From Flaccisagitta enflata (taxonomy: Eukaryota > Chaetognatha > Sagittoidea > Aphragmophora), in the NCBI GenBank assembly GCA_965153355.1, contig OZ231127.1:97712001-97776000 (forward strand): 64,000 bases of DNA. The letters run 5' to 3'. Positions 21,840 to 33,072 of this stretch are shown piece after piece. Under the pieces are notes generated by a model. It worked only from the letters and a program-made list of their open reading frames with translations. It searched no databases and was not told the origin of the DNA. The first letter of the stretch is position 1. Each line of letters starts with the position of its first letter. Made by a program: the position numbers and the translations under genes.

Positions 21840-22950
21840 ACGTCTGCAGTCTGGGCAATTCTAGCCTCTCAGGCCTCAATCCAGCCTCCACCCTAACCAC
21901 CTCTCAGGTCAGGACCAGCCTCTTGCCTCAAATCCAGCCCCTCAGCCTTTCACCCAGCCTTCAGGCAAAAATTCAGGCCTCATTCCAGCCTCTTGGGCAT
22001 TAAATCTGGCTCTAGACCTCCATCAAAAAATCTCAGGCCTACTCAAATTGGGCCCAATATTCAAATTCACCCTCCAACCTTTTGCTCACAAATTCTCTTT
22101 TCTCTTTTTCACAGTTCCCTCAGTTCCCATATTCAAATTGAAAACAAAAAATCAAAAATGAATATAAGGAATACCTGTGCCCTCTCCGGAAAAGTTTTTT
22201 GGATCAAAATTATAGGCATTTTTTCTTTTGCTAATGCTGGAATCAGCCTCTACTCTGAACTTGTGAAATTTTGTATGAGCCATACTGGAATAATGATCTT
22301 TTTTTTAATATTTTTCATTTTCAGGCGCAAATTATTATTAAATGTATTTTACATGGTCATTATTAGTGTCTTATTCGCAATGCTGTTTTATTGGGCTTCA
22401 AGGCTATACCTGTGTTTTATTTGAATATGGGCCTGGAGCTGGGATTTAGCCTTGGAGCTTGATGAGAGCATCATCTGATTTTTGATCTTAAGGCTGGGAT
22501 TTCAGCTTGAGGTTGATTTTCAAATAAATTTACTCTCAGGCTGGGCATTTGAGCCTGAGGCTGATTTGAGCCTGGAGACTGGGATTTGAGCCTCGAGACT
22601 GGGATTGAGCTTTGAGGCTTGGGTTTGAGCCTTATGGCTGGGATTTGAGCCTCAAGGCTGAGATTTGAGCCGCGAGACTGGATTTGAGCCTCAAGGCTGG
22701 CATTTGAGCCTCGAGACTGGGATTTGAGCTTTGAGGCTGGGATTTGAGCTTTGAGGCTCGGATTTGAGCTTTGAGGCTGGGATTTGAGCTTTAAGGCTTG
22801 GATTTGAGCTTTGGGGCTGGGATTTGAGCCTCTAGGCTAAGATTTGGGCCTTAAGTTTAAGATTTGGGTCTCAACGGGGGGGGGGGACACTGAGGGAGAA
22901 ATTTCTCCTGTGTGAAAGCATAGGTCATCGGCCCCTTCGGGGCCGCTGCC
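21840..22950. mobile_element. Foldback-tail related element with 20-bp arrays
   Basis: Left part has degenerate 'gcctcaaatccagcctc' units (21850-22040). Right part (22440-22870) has 20-bp units 'ggctgggatttgagcctcaa' with the palindromic core AGCCTCAAGGCT. The right edge is gagaaatttctcctgtgtgaaagcat then aggtcatcggccccttcggggccgctgccc, the inverted-repeat head shared with 32365-32420. The left tail is not recognised, so it is a partial or old copy. It lies in the putative intron before the 23064 exon. Confidence 0.6.
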
Positions 22951-23044
22951 CAAAAACTGCTAAGCACTGGTAGTAAAAGTACAAGCACTTTCTAAGCAAC
23001 AAGGAGATGTTCATAAAAACCATATCAAAAACACAAAGTGTTTC

Positions 23045-23063
23045 ATTTACTAACACTTTTCAG
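23045..23063 (+). promoter_or_regulatory. Branch point and 3' splice site
   Basis: atttactaacacttttcag contains an optimal branch-point motif (ctaac) 9 bases before AG (23062-23063). The open frame of the next exon extends upstream exactly to this site, with two leading bases of a split codon (23064-23065). Confidence 0.75.
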
Positions 23064-26000
23064 GACTGCTAGTTCCACCATACAAAAGAATCCAAATTGA
23101 ACTAAACGTTGTTGGGGCGACAATATCTGTACCCATCTACCTGATCAAAAATACTGGAACAACCTTCAAGAGTATCAAACATTTTATTGAAGAAAACACT
23201 CCCCCAAGAATGTTTCCGATTCACCACCCATCCATCTATTCCTCCATCCAAATTTTTTCTGATGGAAGACCTATATTTGAGGAATCAACTTTAGAGGAGG
23301 AGAATTTTCACAAGGGTGGTCATTTAAATGTCAAAATATCAAATCTCATTTCAATAAATCTTTCTTCTTACCAATTGACATCACTTGGTAACTTTGGAGT
23401 GTTGGACTACGCAGAATTAAAGGATTTGGATCTATCCAAAAATATGTTAACAACAATTCCTGAAAGTATCACTTTATTGCAAAATCTTCAGAATTTGAAT
23501 TTGTCTGAAAATCAGTTAGTAGACTTACCTGTCCACATGGAAAACCTCTGTTCTTTAAAGGTTCTAAACCTGAAAAATAATCCAAATTTTTCTCATCTTC
23601 CCAGTACCTTAGCATCATTGAAAAAGCTGCAAAAAATATTCATTTCATCCACTAATATAAAGGAGATTACACCAGATTTCCTTACATTTGTTAAAAATGA
23701 TGGCGAGTTTGACATTGGCCTAAATGAGACAGAGTTTCCTCCTTTGGAAAATCCAGAGTTAGCTTTGTTTGTTAATCATCCTGCTAGTTTGGACAGGAAT
23801 GTTGAAATAAGAAGATGTTTAACAGAATACTGGACATCAACTATCCAAAGCCATATATCTACTCTGCTCAACACTGTAGCAGTTGCTCTTCTTGGGAGAA
23901 CCCTGGCAGGCAAAACTACCTTTGCAAGAACACTAATTGCAGGTGTACCAACTCATGCTGAAGAATCTACAGTAGGCTTTGAACCTCCAGTAGAATTACA
24001 ACTGAATGATCCGACAGAGCATTCTGCCAAAATGTATTTCAATATCCTTGATTTGGCTGGTCAAGAATGCTATGGAATCCTACACACAATTTTACTTGGA
24101 GCAGGAAATGATATCAGAGGGGATAATGTTATATTTTACATTGTGATTAATGCATCAGAATATCATAAATCAACTGCCACTGGAAATGAATTGGCCCTGC
24201 ATCAAACATTCATAAAGTACTGTGGCATTTGGGCCCTTTCAGCACTTTCAATTGACCCATTCGCTTGCCTAAGATTAGTCATTTCCCACACTGATATGAT
24301 TGGAACACAGGAATTGGTAAAGGTGACTGAGAGTCTGCAAAATGGTTTTAGAAGGTTAATTGATGACAGGATCATGCACTTAAAGTGTAAACCAAATTTA
24401 GACTCGCAAATAAGCCAATTGGAAAAAAGTAAGTCATATCCTACCATTCAATTTGCATGCTACAAGGATAAATCTCCAGCAAATGAGGACAAATTTTTAT
24501 CAGGCCTCACAGCAGCCAAGTCCTCTCTGATTGAAGATTTTAAAAGGATAGAGTATAAAACTTCATATCCCTTTGAATGGCATCCAGTAGTCAACTATTT
24601 GATGGGATGTGCAGCAAAATTTTCTGATGCTTTGCTAAGTTCAAATTACATGAAGCAAAGATTTCCTGATCACGTTCATGTTATGGATTCAATCTTGCTA
24701 TTTTTGGATAGAAGGCGCATCATTTATTTGTTTCCCAACAGTGAATACTTCTGTCCAAGCACACTGCATCTTCAAAAACTTTGCAGATTAGCAGTTAATC
24801 ATACATCATCCGAGGTTGTTATGAAGGAGTTTCCAGATGTTCAATTGACTGGTAATGTTCCTGTGAAATTTTTAGAGGAGCTCTTGGAAGACAGTGGAAG
24901 TAAAGTGGGATTCAAAAAGCCAAAAACTTCCAGATTGCATTGTACATCTGCCCCATATCCAAGGTTTTTCTTACCTGTGCTGCTACTTGTATTGTTGGTG
25001 GTGATCATTTTAGCCATAATTATACCTTCGCTAATACCGCCACCAACAACGCCACCACCAACACCACCAATGACAGAGATCAATATGACAACAGTTTTAT
25101 CAACAGACGCAGCAACCAGTGCAACAACAGTTTTGATAACCACTGGAGAAACAGCCACTACGACAACAACAGCTATATCAAGTATGGCAAATGCAACAAC
25201 AGCTCCGACTGAAACACCCCCGCCAAATGTGGTTACCATTGCAGCAATCATAACCGCAACAGCTGTCACGGCAACCTTTGCAACTGCAATAATGGCAATC
25301 AAATTCATAAGTAATAAAAAAGATGATACTGGTATTGATCTTTGTCAAGAGCCACCATCAAATACTACTCTTCTTGATGATGATCAAATCAGTTTGAAAT
25401 CACTTATGCCAAGGATTCCTGCAGATGAACTATTCAAACTGATGAAAGAAATATTAATCAAGCACTTTATTTGTTGTCAGGTACAGGTTAAATCGAATCC
25501 AGATGGATTTCAAGACTGCCTTCATCTTCCTTTTTTACTTAGAGAGACAGTTGATCAAGAAGAATGCCTTGAACATTGGCCCGTCATACCTTTGCCAGAT
25601 AACTGCATGCTTCTGACTGAATTTTACTTCCCATATTTCATTCCATCAGGTCTATTGACCACATTTTTGAACCTGATCAGACTTAAAAGTGGAGGATATT
25701 TTCATGACCATGAACTCGAGTCCAAATGTCTCTGGCAAGGAGGTGCTATCATAACATTCTCTTCAGTAATGTCTGAGACATTCTTTATACTAATTCAAGG
25801 AGTCAACTACTCTATGAATCTAGATACACCTGAAGTTTGTTCACCATTAAATAGTGGCCCATACAAGATTGATGCCAATGAGGAAGAATCAAAGATATTA
25901 GTGGCCATTCAGGGACCTAAGACATGCATAAAAGTCATGTGGAAATGGATGATATATGCCAAAGAAAAAATGCACCATTTGTGCATGTCTCACTGGCCTG

Positions 26001-27856
26001 GTTGTAATCTACAAGTCTACCTCTGCTGTCCAAGTGCTAAAGCCATTGAATCAAATAACCCAAGAAAATTTGATCATGGCAATGAACACAACTTTGAAAT
26101 TTCTACCGCTGATTCTTCGAGCTCTCACACAAACTGCCTTGTTTGTGGTATTGTTGAAGCATCAATGAGGCATCCACCATTCTCACAACAAAAGCTCATC
26201 AGCATAAATAAGGATGTTGTTATACCAGGAGGCTTTTACCAGGGGACTTTGAAAGTAGGCCTCACATCCAAGAGGGATGTACAAGTAAAATTGATCATGA
26301 ACATGAGTGATAATCAGGTGTTGATGATGAGATTAGAAGAACTACGATGCTTAAACCACAATAACATCCTAGCTCCTGATCATCATGATTATGATAGAAA
26401 AGAGGATGCATACATGGTGACATTTTCCCACCGAGTACAGTCAGTAAGAGAGTATGTGCAGTCAACTCCTCAACTTTCAGACACAGAGAAAATGGATTTA
26501 TGCAAACAAATTCTCACAGGTCTGTCTTTTCTAGCATTAAAAAACATCCATGGGGTTGATCTTTTTCCAGATGAAATTCATCTGTTCAAAAATCATAAAG
26601 AGAGTCCAAATTTGCGGCTTAGTTTTGATATTGAAAGATCAACTGTCACAGATCAAAACACTTTATCAACAATGGAGAAAGAAGACCTCAAAAAGGCATG
26701 CATTGGTATCTACTGGATTATGACAAAATTAGATAAAATCACATTTATGATGGAGGACCTCCAACGCATTCCTCAAGTTGCACTGAGGATACTTATTCTA
26801 GCTCTTCTGAAAGGCCTTAGGGCAGAAGATGCACTAAAATCCCCTGCATTTCATGACACAGGCTATAAAATGGAAATCATCAACAAGTTGAATGATAAAG
26901 TCAAAGCAATAACGGCAGCTAATCGAGTAAAGCAGTCAAGGGGGGAACCAGTTGATAATGCAATCTTTGTAGATTTAGAAGACAACTTGGAGCTCATGAT
27001 GGGTGACAAGAATTGTTGGTTCCATGGGGTGAGCTCATACTTACAAACTGCATATGGTCTCCGTGCGACAGGATACAATATTGTTGCCTATGCTGATCTT
27101 TTGAGATTTGTGAGGAATATCATTGCCCACCCAGAAGAAGCCCAAGATGCCATAGAGAAAACCCTTCGTTGCACTGACATTACCAATGAGCAAATCTTTG
27201 AGTATTTTGCAAAGAGATTTGGCTATTTGTACCTCCGTTCATACTATGTCTTTCAAAAGTTCCAGCACAACAATTTGTTCAAAGATGATTTATTCCTCAA
27301 AGAATCAAAATTGTATGAAAAGGCACAGATCAAATTTGAAGAGGACATGGGTAGAGTAAAGAATTTGCCAAAAACAAATTCAATCAAATTGGAGATAGAA
27401 GGTGAAACTAATATTCGTATCATTCTTCCAAAACCAGACAAGTTGAATGAACCTCGTAGTATAGTGAAAGGAGAGGCACTCTTGGCTGCGATTGAAGAAG
27501 AAACAAGATCTATCTGGCCAACATTGAGTATCAATTGTTTTAGTATAACAGACACTGGTGGTAATCAGATCCAATCCAAATCAAGGGTTTTGGAAGATTC
27601 AACCATAAAGGTCTCCAGACAAGTTATGATCATTAGCTTGCCTCAAATTCCAGATGAAATTGAAGTTCAATACCAGAGAACTTTTACAGTAAAATGGGTC
27701 TGTGGAAAGGCTTGTCAGCGCTTTCACAAGACTGGAAATCCAGTAGAGATGCAAAATCTCAAAGCTTTTCAAGATGGAATCGAGCTATCGAAAGATAAAA
27801 GGCTTGAATCACTTCCAATTACTTCCCCTTTTACATTGGAAGTCAAACACAACTGA
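23064..27856 (+). CDS. Ubl-LRR-ROC-COR/TM-pseudokinase-KEN ribonuclease protein (terminal exon)
   Basis: At least 1596 codons, open from the acceptor at 23063 to TGA at 27854. Numbering below is from the Met at 23210, which is probably internal. Residues -48 to 42 look ubiquitin-like (IQIFSDGRPIFEESTL). 47-160 are leucine-rich repeats. ROC GTPase: P-loop GRTLAGKTT 229-237, DLAGQE 281-286, SHTD 359-362. COR N-lobe is about 455-575. Two hydrophobic helices (586-609, 674-699) flank a Thr/Pro-rich loop. A COR C-lobe-like part is 741-980. The kinase-like domain (1002-1209) keeps Lys1027 and Asp1117 but has GVD for HRD, Phe1119 for the catalytic-loop Lys, Glu1122 for Asn, and FDI in the DFG region. 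KEN domain is 1210-1350 with Tyr1289, Arg1302, Asn1303 and His1307 spaced as in IRE1/RNase L. A beta-grasp-like C-terminus is 1375-1548. The membrane hairpin would leave both ends cytosolic. A GTPase-controlled ribonuclease in stress or immune signalling is inferred. Confidence 0.85.
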
Positions 27857-28590
27857 ATTTACCTCTTATTCATTCTTTTGTTTGTGATGAAAAAATAACT
27901 GCTGCAAACTTCTTTTAATATCTAACCCTGCCATCAATTATAAATGCAGCTAGCAAAAACTTTACTGTGCCAAGAGTTTTTGTTTTAAGAAATTTGGAAA
28001 GGTGCTGTCTGTAAGCACTTAACCTACCATTTATTCATGCAAATTCTATAGCACTGGCTTTAGCAATTTGGCTTTTATATGATTTTAAGCGTGGTCAGCC
28101 TGAAGAAACACTTTGCAAAAAATAGATGATAAGACTTGTGTATCTTTCAATCAAGGTTATTCCAAAACAAATGAAGCGAGCATGGCCAGATTGTTCTTGA
28201 ATAGAAGATAGTAAGTCACAGTTCAGGTATCTTCAGAAACAAGGCCAGGTACTGGGCAATCCAGTCGCAGTAATGAAAAAACTGCTTGCAATTTTAGAAA
28301 TATTTGGGACCCATGGACCAACCAACATGGCAAGGTGTAGAGTCGCGTGTTAGAAACTGAAAATCACTATTGAGATTTATGTGAGAAAATTTTTTTTTTG
28401 TGGTCGGGTATGCTTTTTGTTAGATCACTTGTCATTTTTGCTCACATCTTTTAAAAATATAGTAAAAAATCAACAAGGGACATGAGAAAAGAATCAAGTA
28501 AAGTTTATTTATGACTAATATAGCCATTTCAGGTCAACCAGAGTCAAATGATAAGGGTCTTATAAGAGAAAATTGCTGAAGAGAAGAATA
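27857..28590. other. 3' flank of the Roco-KEN gene; degenerate repeat
   Basis: No further gene. No AATAAA is seen close to the stop. The stretch 27940-28085 resembles 34650-34800 at low identity (shared order of 'gtgc-aa-agt', 'aagcac-taacctac', 'agcactggc'), so it is an old copy of a dispersed family. Confidence 0.35.
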
Positions 28591-28591
28591 C

Positions 28592-28855
28592 TTTTTGGTC
28601 ACGGATACGCGACTCTACACCTTGCCATGTCCGTCCGTCGGTCCATCCTGTAACATTTTTAGTCGCGTGCTACGCAACTCTACACCCCACTTTGTTGGTC
28701 CGTCTGTCCGTCCGTCCCTCGGTTGGTCCATCCATCTGTCAGTCCGTCCGTCACATTTTACTTTTTCAGGGTTTTTGCGGTTTTTGGCCTCACTGCTCCT
28801 GCCCAAATGATGGAGTGACCTTAATTATAGCCCCTACCCAACCGTCGGCAACTGG
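28592..28855 (+). mobile_element. Palindrome-head element, copy B1 (tandem heads)
   Basis: A damaged first head (ggatacgcgactctacacc) is followed 60 bp later by a second (AGTCGCGTGCTACGCAACT), a (GTCC)n tract, CACATTTTACTTTTT, and 'ggcctcactgctcctgcccaaatg'. It then passes into 'cccctacccaaccgtcggcaac'. It matches the reverse complement of copies at 45710, 56758 and 57668 up to the last ~30 bp. Confidence 0.6.
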
Positions 28856-29018
28856 ATTGCTGTGTAACTGCCCTTGTTTTGAACAAAATCTCATCCAATC
28901 TCAACAAATTTCAAAATCATATAGAAGCCAAACCACTGAAGCCAGTGGTTGGAAATATTGCAAGCAAAAATGATATATGTGCTTTCAGACAAAAGTTACA
29001 AACCTCTCAAAATAAATA

Positions 29019-29192
29019 CAGTAAAGCTTCACTAGAGCGCACCCACTAATAAGGCATGCCCGCCTATACGGCATTTTAACCTCTGTGTCATGAGAGATTT
29101 TGTAGTTATTTCTTTGTCGGCAATAGGGCAGCTTCAGTATAAGGCATAATTTTGCTCAGTCCCTTGAAATGCGCTCTATTGAAGTCCAACTG
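29019..29192. mobile_element. TA-flanked MITE, 174 bp (Tc1/mariner type)
   Basis: Imperfect terminal inverted repeats: CAGTAAAGCTTCACTAGAGC at the left, and the right end reads CAGTTGGACTTCAATAGAGC on the other strand. TA sits on each side (29017-29018, 29193-29194). No ORF. Confidence 0.65.
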
Positions 29193-29433
29193 TACTTTAG
29201 GCACAAAAAAGGTTTTGCTGGTTGCAGTTGTATTTCATGACAGGGTATCCAGAGTATTCCAACAAACAGTAAATTCAATATCCTGATTTCAGAAATCATG
29301 ATAATTGTCCACAATTTACATGGCTTTTGCTAAATTTTGGCGTGTTACCAATGATAAGTAATCAATCCAAATTGAGGAGAAATAGAAACTCTTTCGTCTG
29401 AAATAGAAAACAGGAACTCTTGAAAAGATATGT

Positions 29434-29706
29434 ACAGTTAACCCGAGCTCTAACGGATTTCAAGGGACCAACAAATCTTAGGGGTTGTCGCATTGGGAAC
29501 ATTATCGAGATTTGACATAGGGAATATCTCGATGATATCTTGATAATGCGCCCAATGCGACAACCCCTCTTATCTGCTTTAGGTGGAATCCTGTTACAGC
29601 CAATTTAGGAAATAAGAAAAAACAAGTTGAAGGGGCTATGAAATTACAACCATTACAGGCGGGATTCAGTTAGTGGCGGGTCGGTTAGAGCAGAGTTTAT
29701 CTGTAT
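29434..29706. mobile_element. MITE with strong internal palindrome
   Basis: Ends resemble each other inverted (ACAGTTAACCCGAGCTCTAAC versus ACAGATAAACTCTGCTCTAAC). Inside, 29481-29568 forms a hairpin: aggggttgtcgcattggg pairs with cccaatgcgacaacccct. Non-coding. Confidence 0.55.
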
Positions 29707-31687
29707 AGTGTCTCTTTCTCTGAATGAAATGGTCGTTGTATACCTCAACTTAACCATGAGCGAAAAAGGGGACAACTTGTTTGGCTAATATTTGTTTTAT
29801 TATAGGTCTGAACCACAGAATATTCTGTGGACATCTTCAAAATGCGACAATGCTGGTCACTATAGCTTTATTCGTTTAGAAATGGCGTAGGTTTGAAGAA
29901 GAATATCAATGATTGAAATTTTAGATTTATTTCCAATTTTACAGGAAATACCCCGCCAAAAGAAACAAAAGAAAACGACATAATCCTGCATTGGAAAAAG
30001 CTATTTCAAATCTGTAAAATATGTTAGTAGGCACTGTAAAAATGATTTTATCCTGTTTTGATACGTTCCAACCTCCCAACGTTTTTTGCCCTCAATAGAA
30101 TGTGTTTTAAAAACATTCATCTTGAAAAAAATCATTTTATCGAATTTTTCTTATTTAAAGAAGCTGAACCCTTCATCTTTAAATCAATATCATTTTCAAA
30201 CAAATTGTGCTGAATACATGAGATTGGGCTCATATTAAAAGCAAATCGAAAAACTTTATGAAAATGTTAGAACAGATACAGTGAGGACATGTCAAATCAA
30301 GAAACCTAGGATTTTTCACCACTTCCAATACATTGCTCAAAGAAGATGGATCCTATGAATTGTCTTCATTAGTCCAAATGCTTAATTTATAAAACAAAGT
30401 GAGCATAACAGGGTGTGCAAAATTATCCGGACTTGCTCCATAGGAAGAAAACTATACTTAGAAGTGACCCAGCACTGTGAAATTTGAGCCAGATTACCCC
30501 AACCAGTCATCCTAGAAGCTAGAATAGATTGTAGGTCTTTTCTATATCCCTTGTCACAATGGGAGTTAAATGATTTAAAGCAAAGATTTTGATTTTAACA
30601 GGATTCTATTTTAAAGGCAAAATACGTTACAAAATCATAGATTCTTGTATTATAGGTCATTTCCATAATAAACAAGCCCAGCTGAAAATCATGATGTAAC
30701 AGGTAGAAATATTGTTTTTATCATGCTAATCCTTTTTTTTCATGATAAAAGCTGTTGTAACACTTTATTTGGGATTCAGTGCCTAGCTAATATCTTTCAT
30801 ACTTAAAATTTTGATAAGCTATCTAGCAAAAAAGAGGCCAAAATCACCCCCTTTTTTATGTCACACTGATGTCACACTCAAAACCACAGTGAAAAAGATA
30901 TCAAAAAATCATTAAGCCTACCCAACTATGGGTCATTTTTGTTCAATTGCAATCCCTAAAGAAGATTGAAAGATTTCATGGTCACCAATTGTCATTTACT
31001 ATACAAAAATTTCACTTTTAATTGCTTTGTTCAAAATGATGATCTATTTATTTTTGACACATAATAGTATACTATGCTTTAAATAGCAATATCTTAGGTA
31101 TTATGGAAAATTCCCTTTTTCCCCCTTAAAAAAGACATAACCCAAGTTTCATGCAAAATTTCAGACCTTAATGTCAATTCTAGCTGGAGATATTGATTTT
31201 TGAAAAGAGTGACCTAAAATGTTAACACCCTGTTACTCTTATGTTACTCTGATTATGATAAAAATTAACATAGTTGAACACATTTCAAATATTAGATTAT
31301 TTTTTTCATGTGATCTAAAAGAGTATCAAATTCTGAGTATAGGGTTCAAATTTTAAGCCATTAAGTGTGACCATTATGAAATTATAACATTTTTATTAAT
31401 GTTAACAAATTCGGTCGCCTGATCTCCGCCAGTCTAGTTTATTGTGGAAACTGCCTATAGTGACTTTCTCAGCCTGACACACACTCTGCTGAGGGAGGTA
31501 AGTTAAATCAACATTAATGGAGCTAACAAAATTGAAAAGATTAAGCCTAAAGGGCAGGAAAAACTAACAACAGAATTTCAGTTTTTTTCATTGTATCTAT
31601 TTTAATGAGTTTTTATCTGAGTCAAATTTACCTGAACTGTTTTATTTTCAACTTCTTTACTTTTGTGAATTTTGGTATTGAATGCTA

Positions 31688-32423
31688 AATAGTCGCAAAA
31701 GCGTTAGATGGTCAGCGGTACCTGTTGCCCCCATGTGAGTTTATGTGGATGTGTGGTTGTAAGAGGGGCAGCGGCCCCGAAGGGGCCGATGACCTATGCT
31801 TAGCAAGTTTGGAGCTTCAAGGCTGGGATTTGAGCCTTAAGGCTGGGATTTGAGCCTGAAGGCTGGAATTTGACCCTTGAGGCTGGGATTTGAACCTTGA
31901 GGTTGTGATTTGAGCCTTGAGGCCAGAATTAGAGCCTTGAGGCTGGGATTTGAGTCTTGAGGCTGGGATTTGAGCCTTGAGGCTGCGATTTGAGCCTTGA
32001 GGCTGGGATTTGAGCATCCAGGCTGGGATTTGAGCCTCCTGGCTAGGATTTGAGCTACTAGACTGGGATTTGAGCCTCAAGGCTGACATATGAGCCTCGA
32101 GGCTGGAATTTGAGCCTCAAAGCTAGGATTTGAGCCTCTAGGCTGGGATTTGGGCCTTAAAGCTTGCATTTGAGCATCAAGGATGGGATTTGAGCCTCGA
32201 GGCTGGGATTTGAGCTCCAAGGCTGGGATTTAGGCCTCACGGCTGGGATTTGAGCATCAAGGCTGGGATTTGAGCCTAGAGGCTGGGATTTGAGCTTCGA
32301 GGCTGGGATTTAGGCCTCAAAGGGGGTGGACGTACGGAGAAGAAGGAGGAGGAGGAGGAGGAGGAGAAATTTCTCCTGTGTGAAAGCATAGGTCATCGGC
32401 CCCTTTGGGGCCGCTGCCCAAAA
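31688..32423 (-). mobile_element. Foldback-tail element, subfamily 1, copy FB0
   Basis: Read on the minus strand it ends in the tail GCTTTTGCGACTAT. On the plus strand: tail (tagtcgcaaaagcgttagatg, then GTCAGCGGTACC), the head repeat GGGGCAGCGGCCCCGAAGGG (from about 31768), then ~25 units of 20 bp (ggctgggatttgagcctNNa, 31815-32315), then the inverted head (aggtcatcggcccctttggg, then gccgctgccc). The inverted heads bracket the array and the tail is on one side only. Confidence 0.7.
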
Positions 32424-32429
32424 GGATAC

Positions 32430-33072
32430 TTTTTGGGCAGCAGCCCCAAAGGGCCGATGTCCTGTAGAACACAGGGGGGAATTTCGAGACATCTGTCCGT
32501 CCGTCCGTCCGTCCGTCCGTCCGTCCGTCCGTCCGTCCGTCCGTCCGTCCGTCCGTCCGTCCGTCCGTCCGTCAGTCCGTCCATCCTTCCGTCCGTCCTC
32601 CCCCCCCCATTGAGCATCAAATTAGCTCTCCCAGGCTTCAAATTAGCCCTCCTGGGCTTCAAATTAGCCCTCTCAGGCCTCAATTTAACTTTCAAGGCTC
32701 AAATCAGCCCTCTTGGCTTGAAATTCGTCTCCCCCATGCCTCAAATCCACCCTCCAGACCTCAAATCTGCCCTCCAGACCTTCAATCAGCCCTCCAGGCA
32801 TCAAATCAGCCCTCCAAACCTCAAATCTGTGCTCTGAGCCGTGATTCTGCCCTCCAGCCCTCAAATATGCCCCCAGTAGCCTAAATCAGCCATCTAAAAG
32901 CTGAAAGATGCCCCCTCAGGACGGACGGACGGACGTCTTGAAATTCCCCCCTGTGTTCTACAGGACATTGGCCCTTTGGGGCCGCTGCCCTGCTCTCACT
33001 CCACCTCTGCACTTGACCACTACCAGCAGGGCATCGGGTACCGCTGACCATGTGCGATCCTTGGATGACTAG
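32430..33072 (+). mobile_element. Foldback-tail element, subfamily 2, copy FB1
   Basis: Terminal inverted repeats of about 70 bp (32434-32505 and 32920-32990) start GGGCAGC-GGCCCCAAAGGGCC and include tgtcctgtagaacacagggg and a (GTCC)n tract. Between them are units built on 'gccctcctgggcttcaaatta' and related Pro/Leu-like strings. After the right repeat a unique tail of about 80 bp ends CAGCAGGGCATCGGGTACCG, then ctgaccatgtgcgatccttg, then GATGACTAG. It is head-to-head with FB0, the two heads being 6-7 bp apart. Confidence 0.75.

Noticed and set aside
21993-22424. 143-codon frame with hydrophobic C-terminus
   Set aside because: Starts in a repeat array; hydrophobicity comes from AT-rich sequence.
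23210-23212. ATG as the start of the Roco-KEN protein
   Set aside because: The frame is open 48 codons further upstream to a strong acceptor and those codons complete a ubiquitin-like pattern.
24841-25308. Minus-strand 155-codon hydrophobic frame
   Set aside because: Antisense shadow of the Thr/Ala-rich and membrane segments of the Roco-KEN exon.
31817-32089. Ser/Gln/Pro repeat frame
   Set aside because: Translation of the 20-bp array of foldback-tail element FB0.
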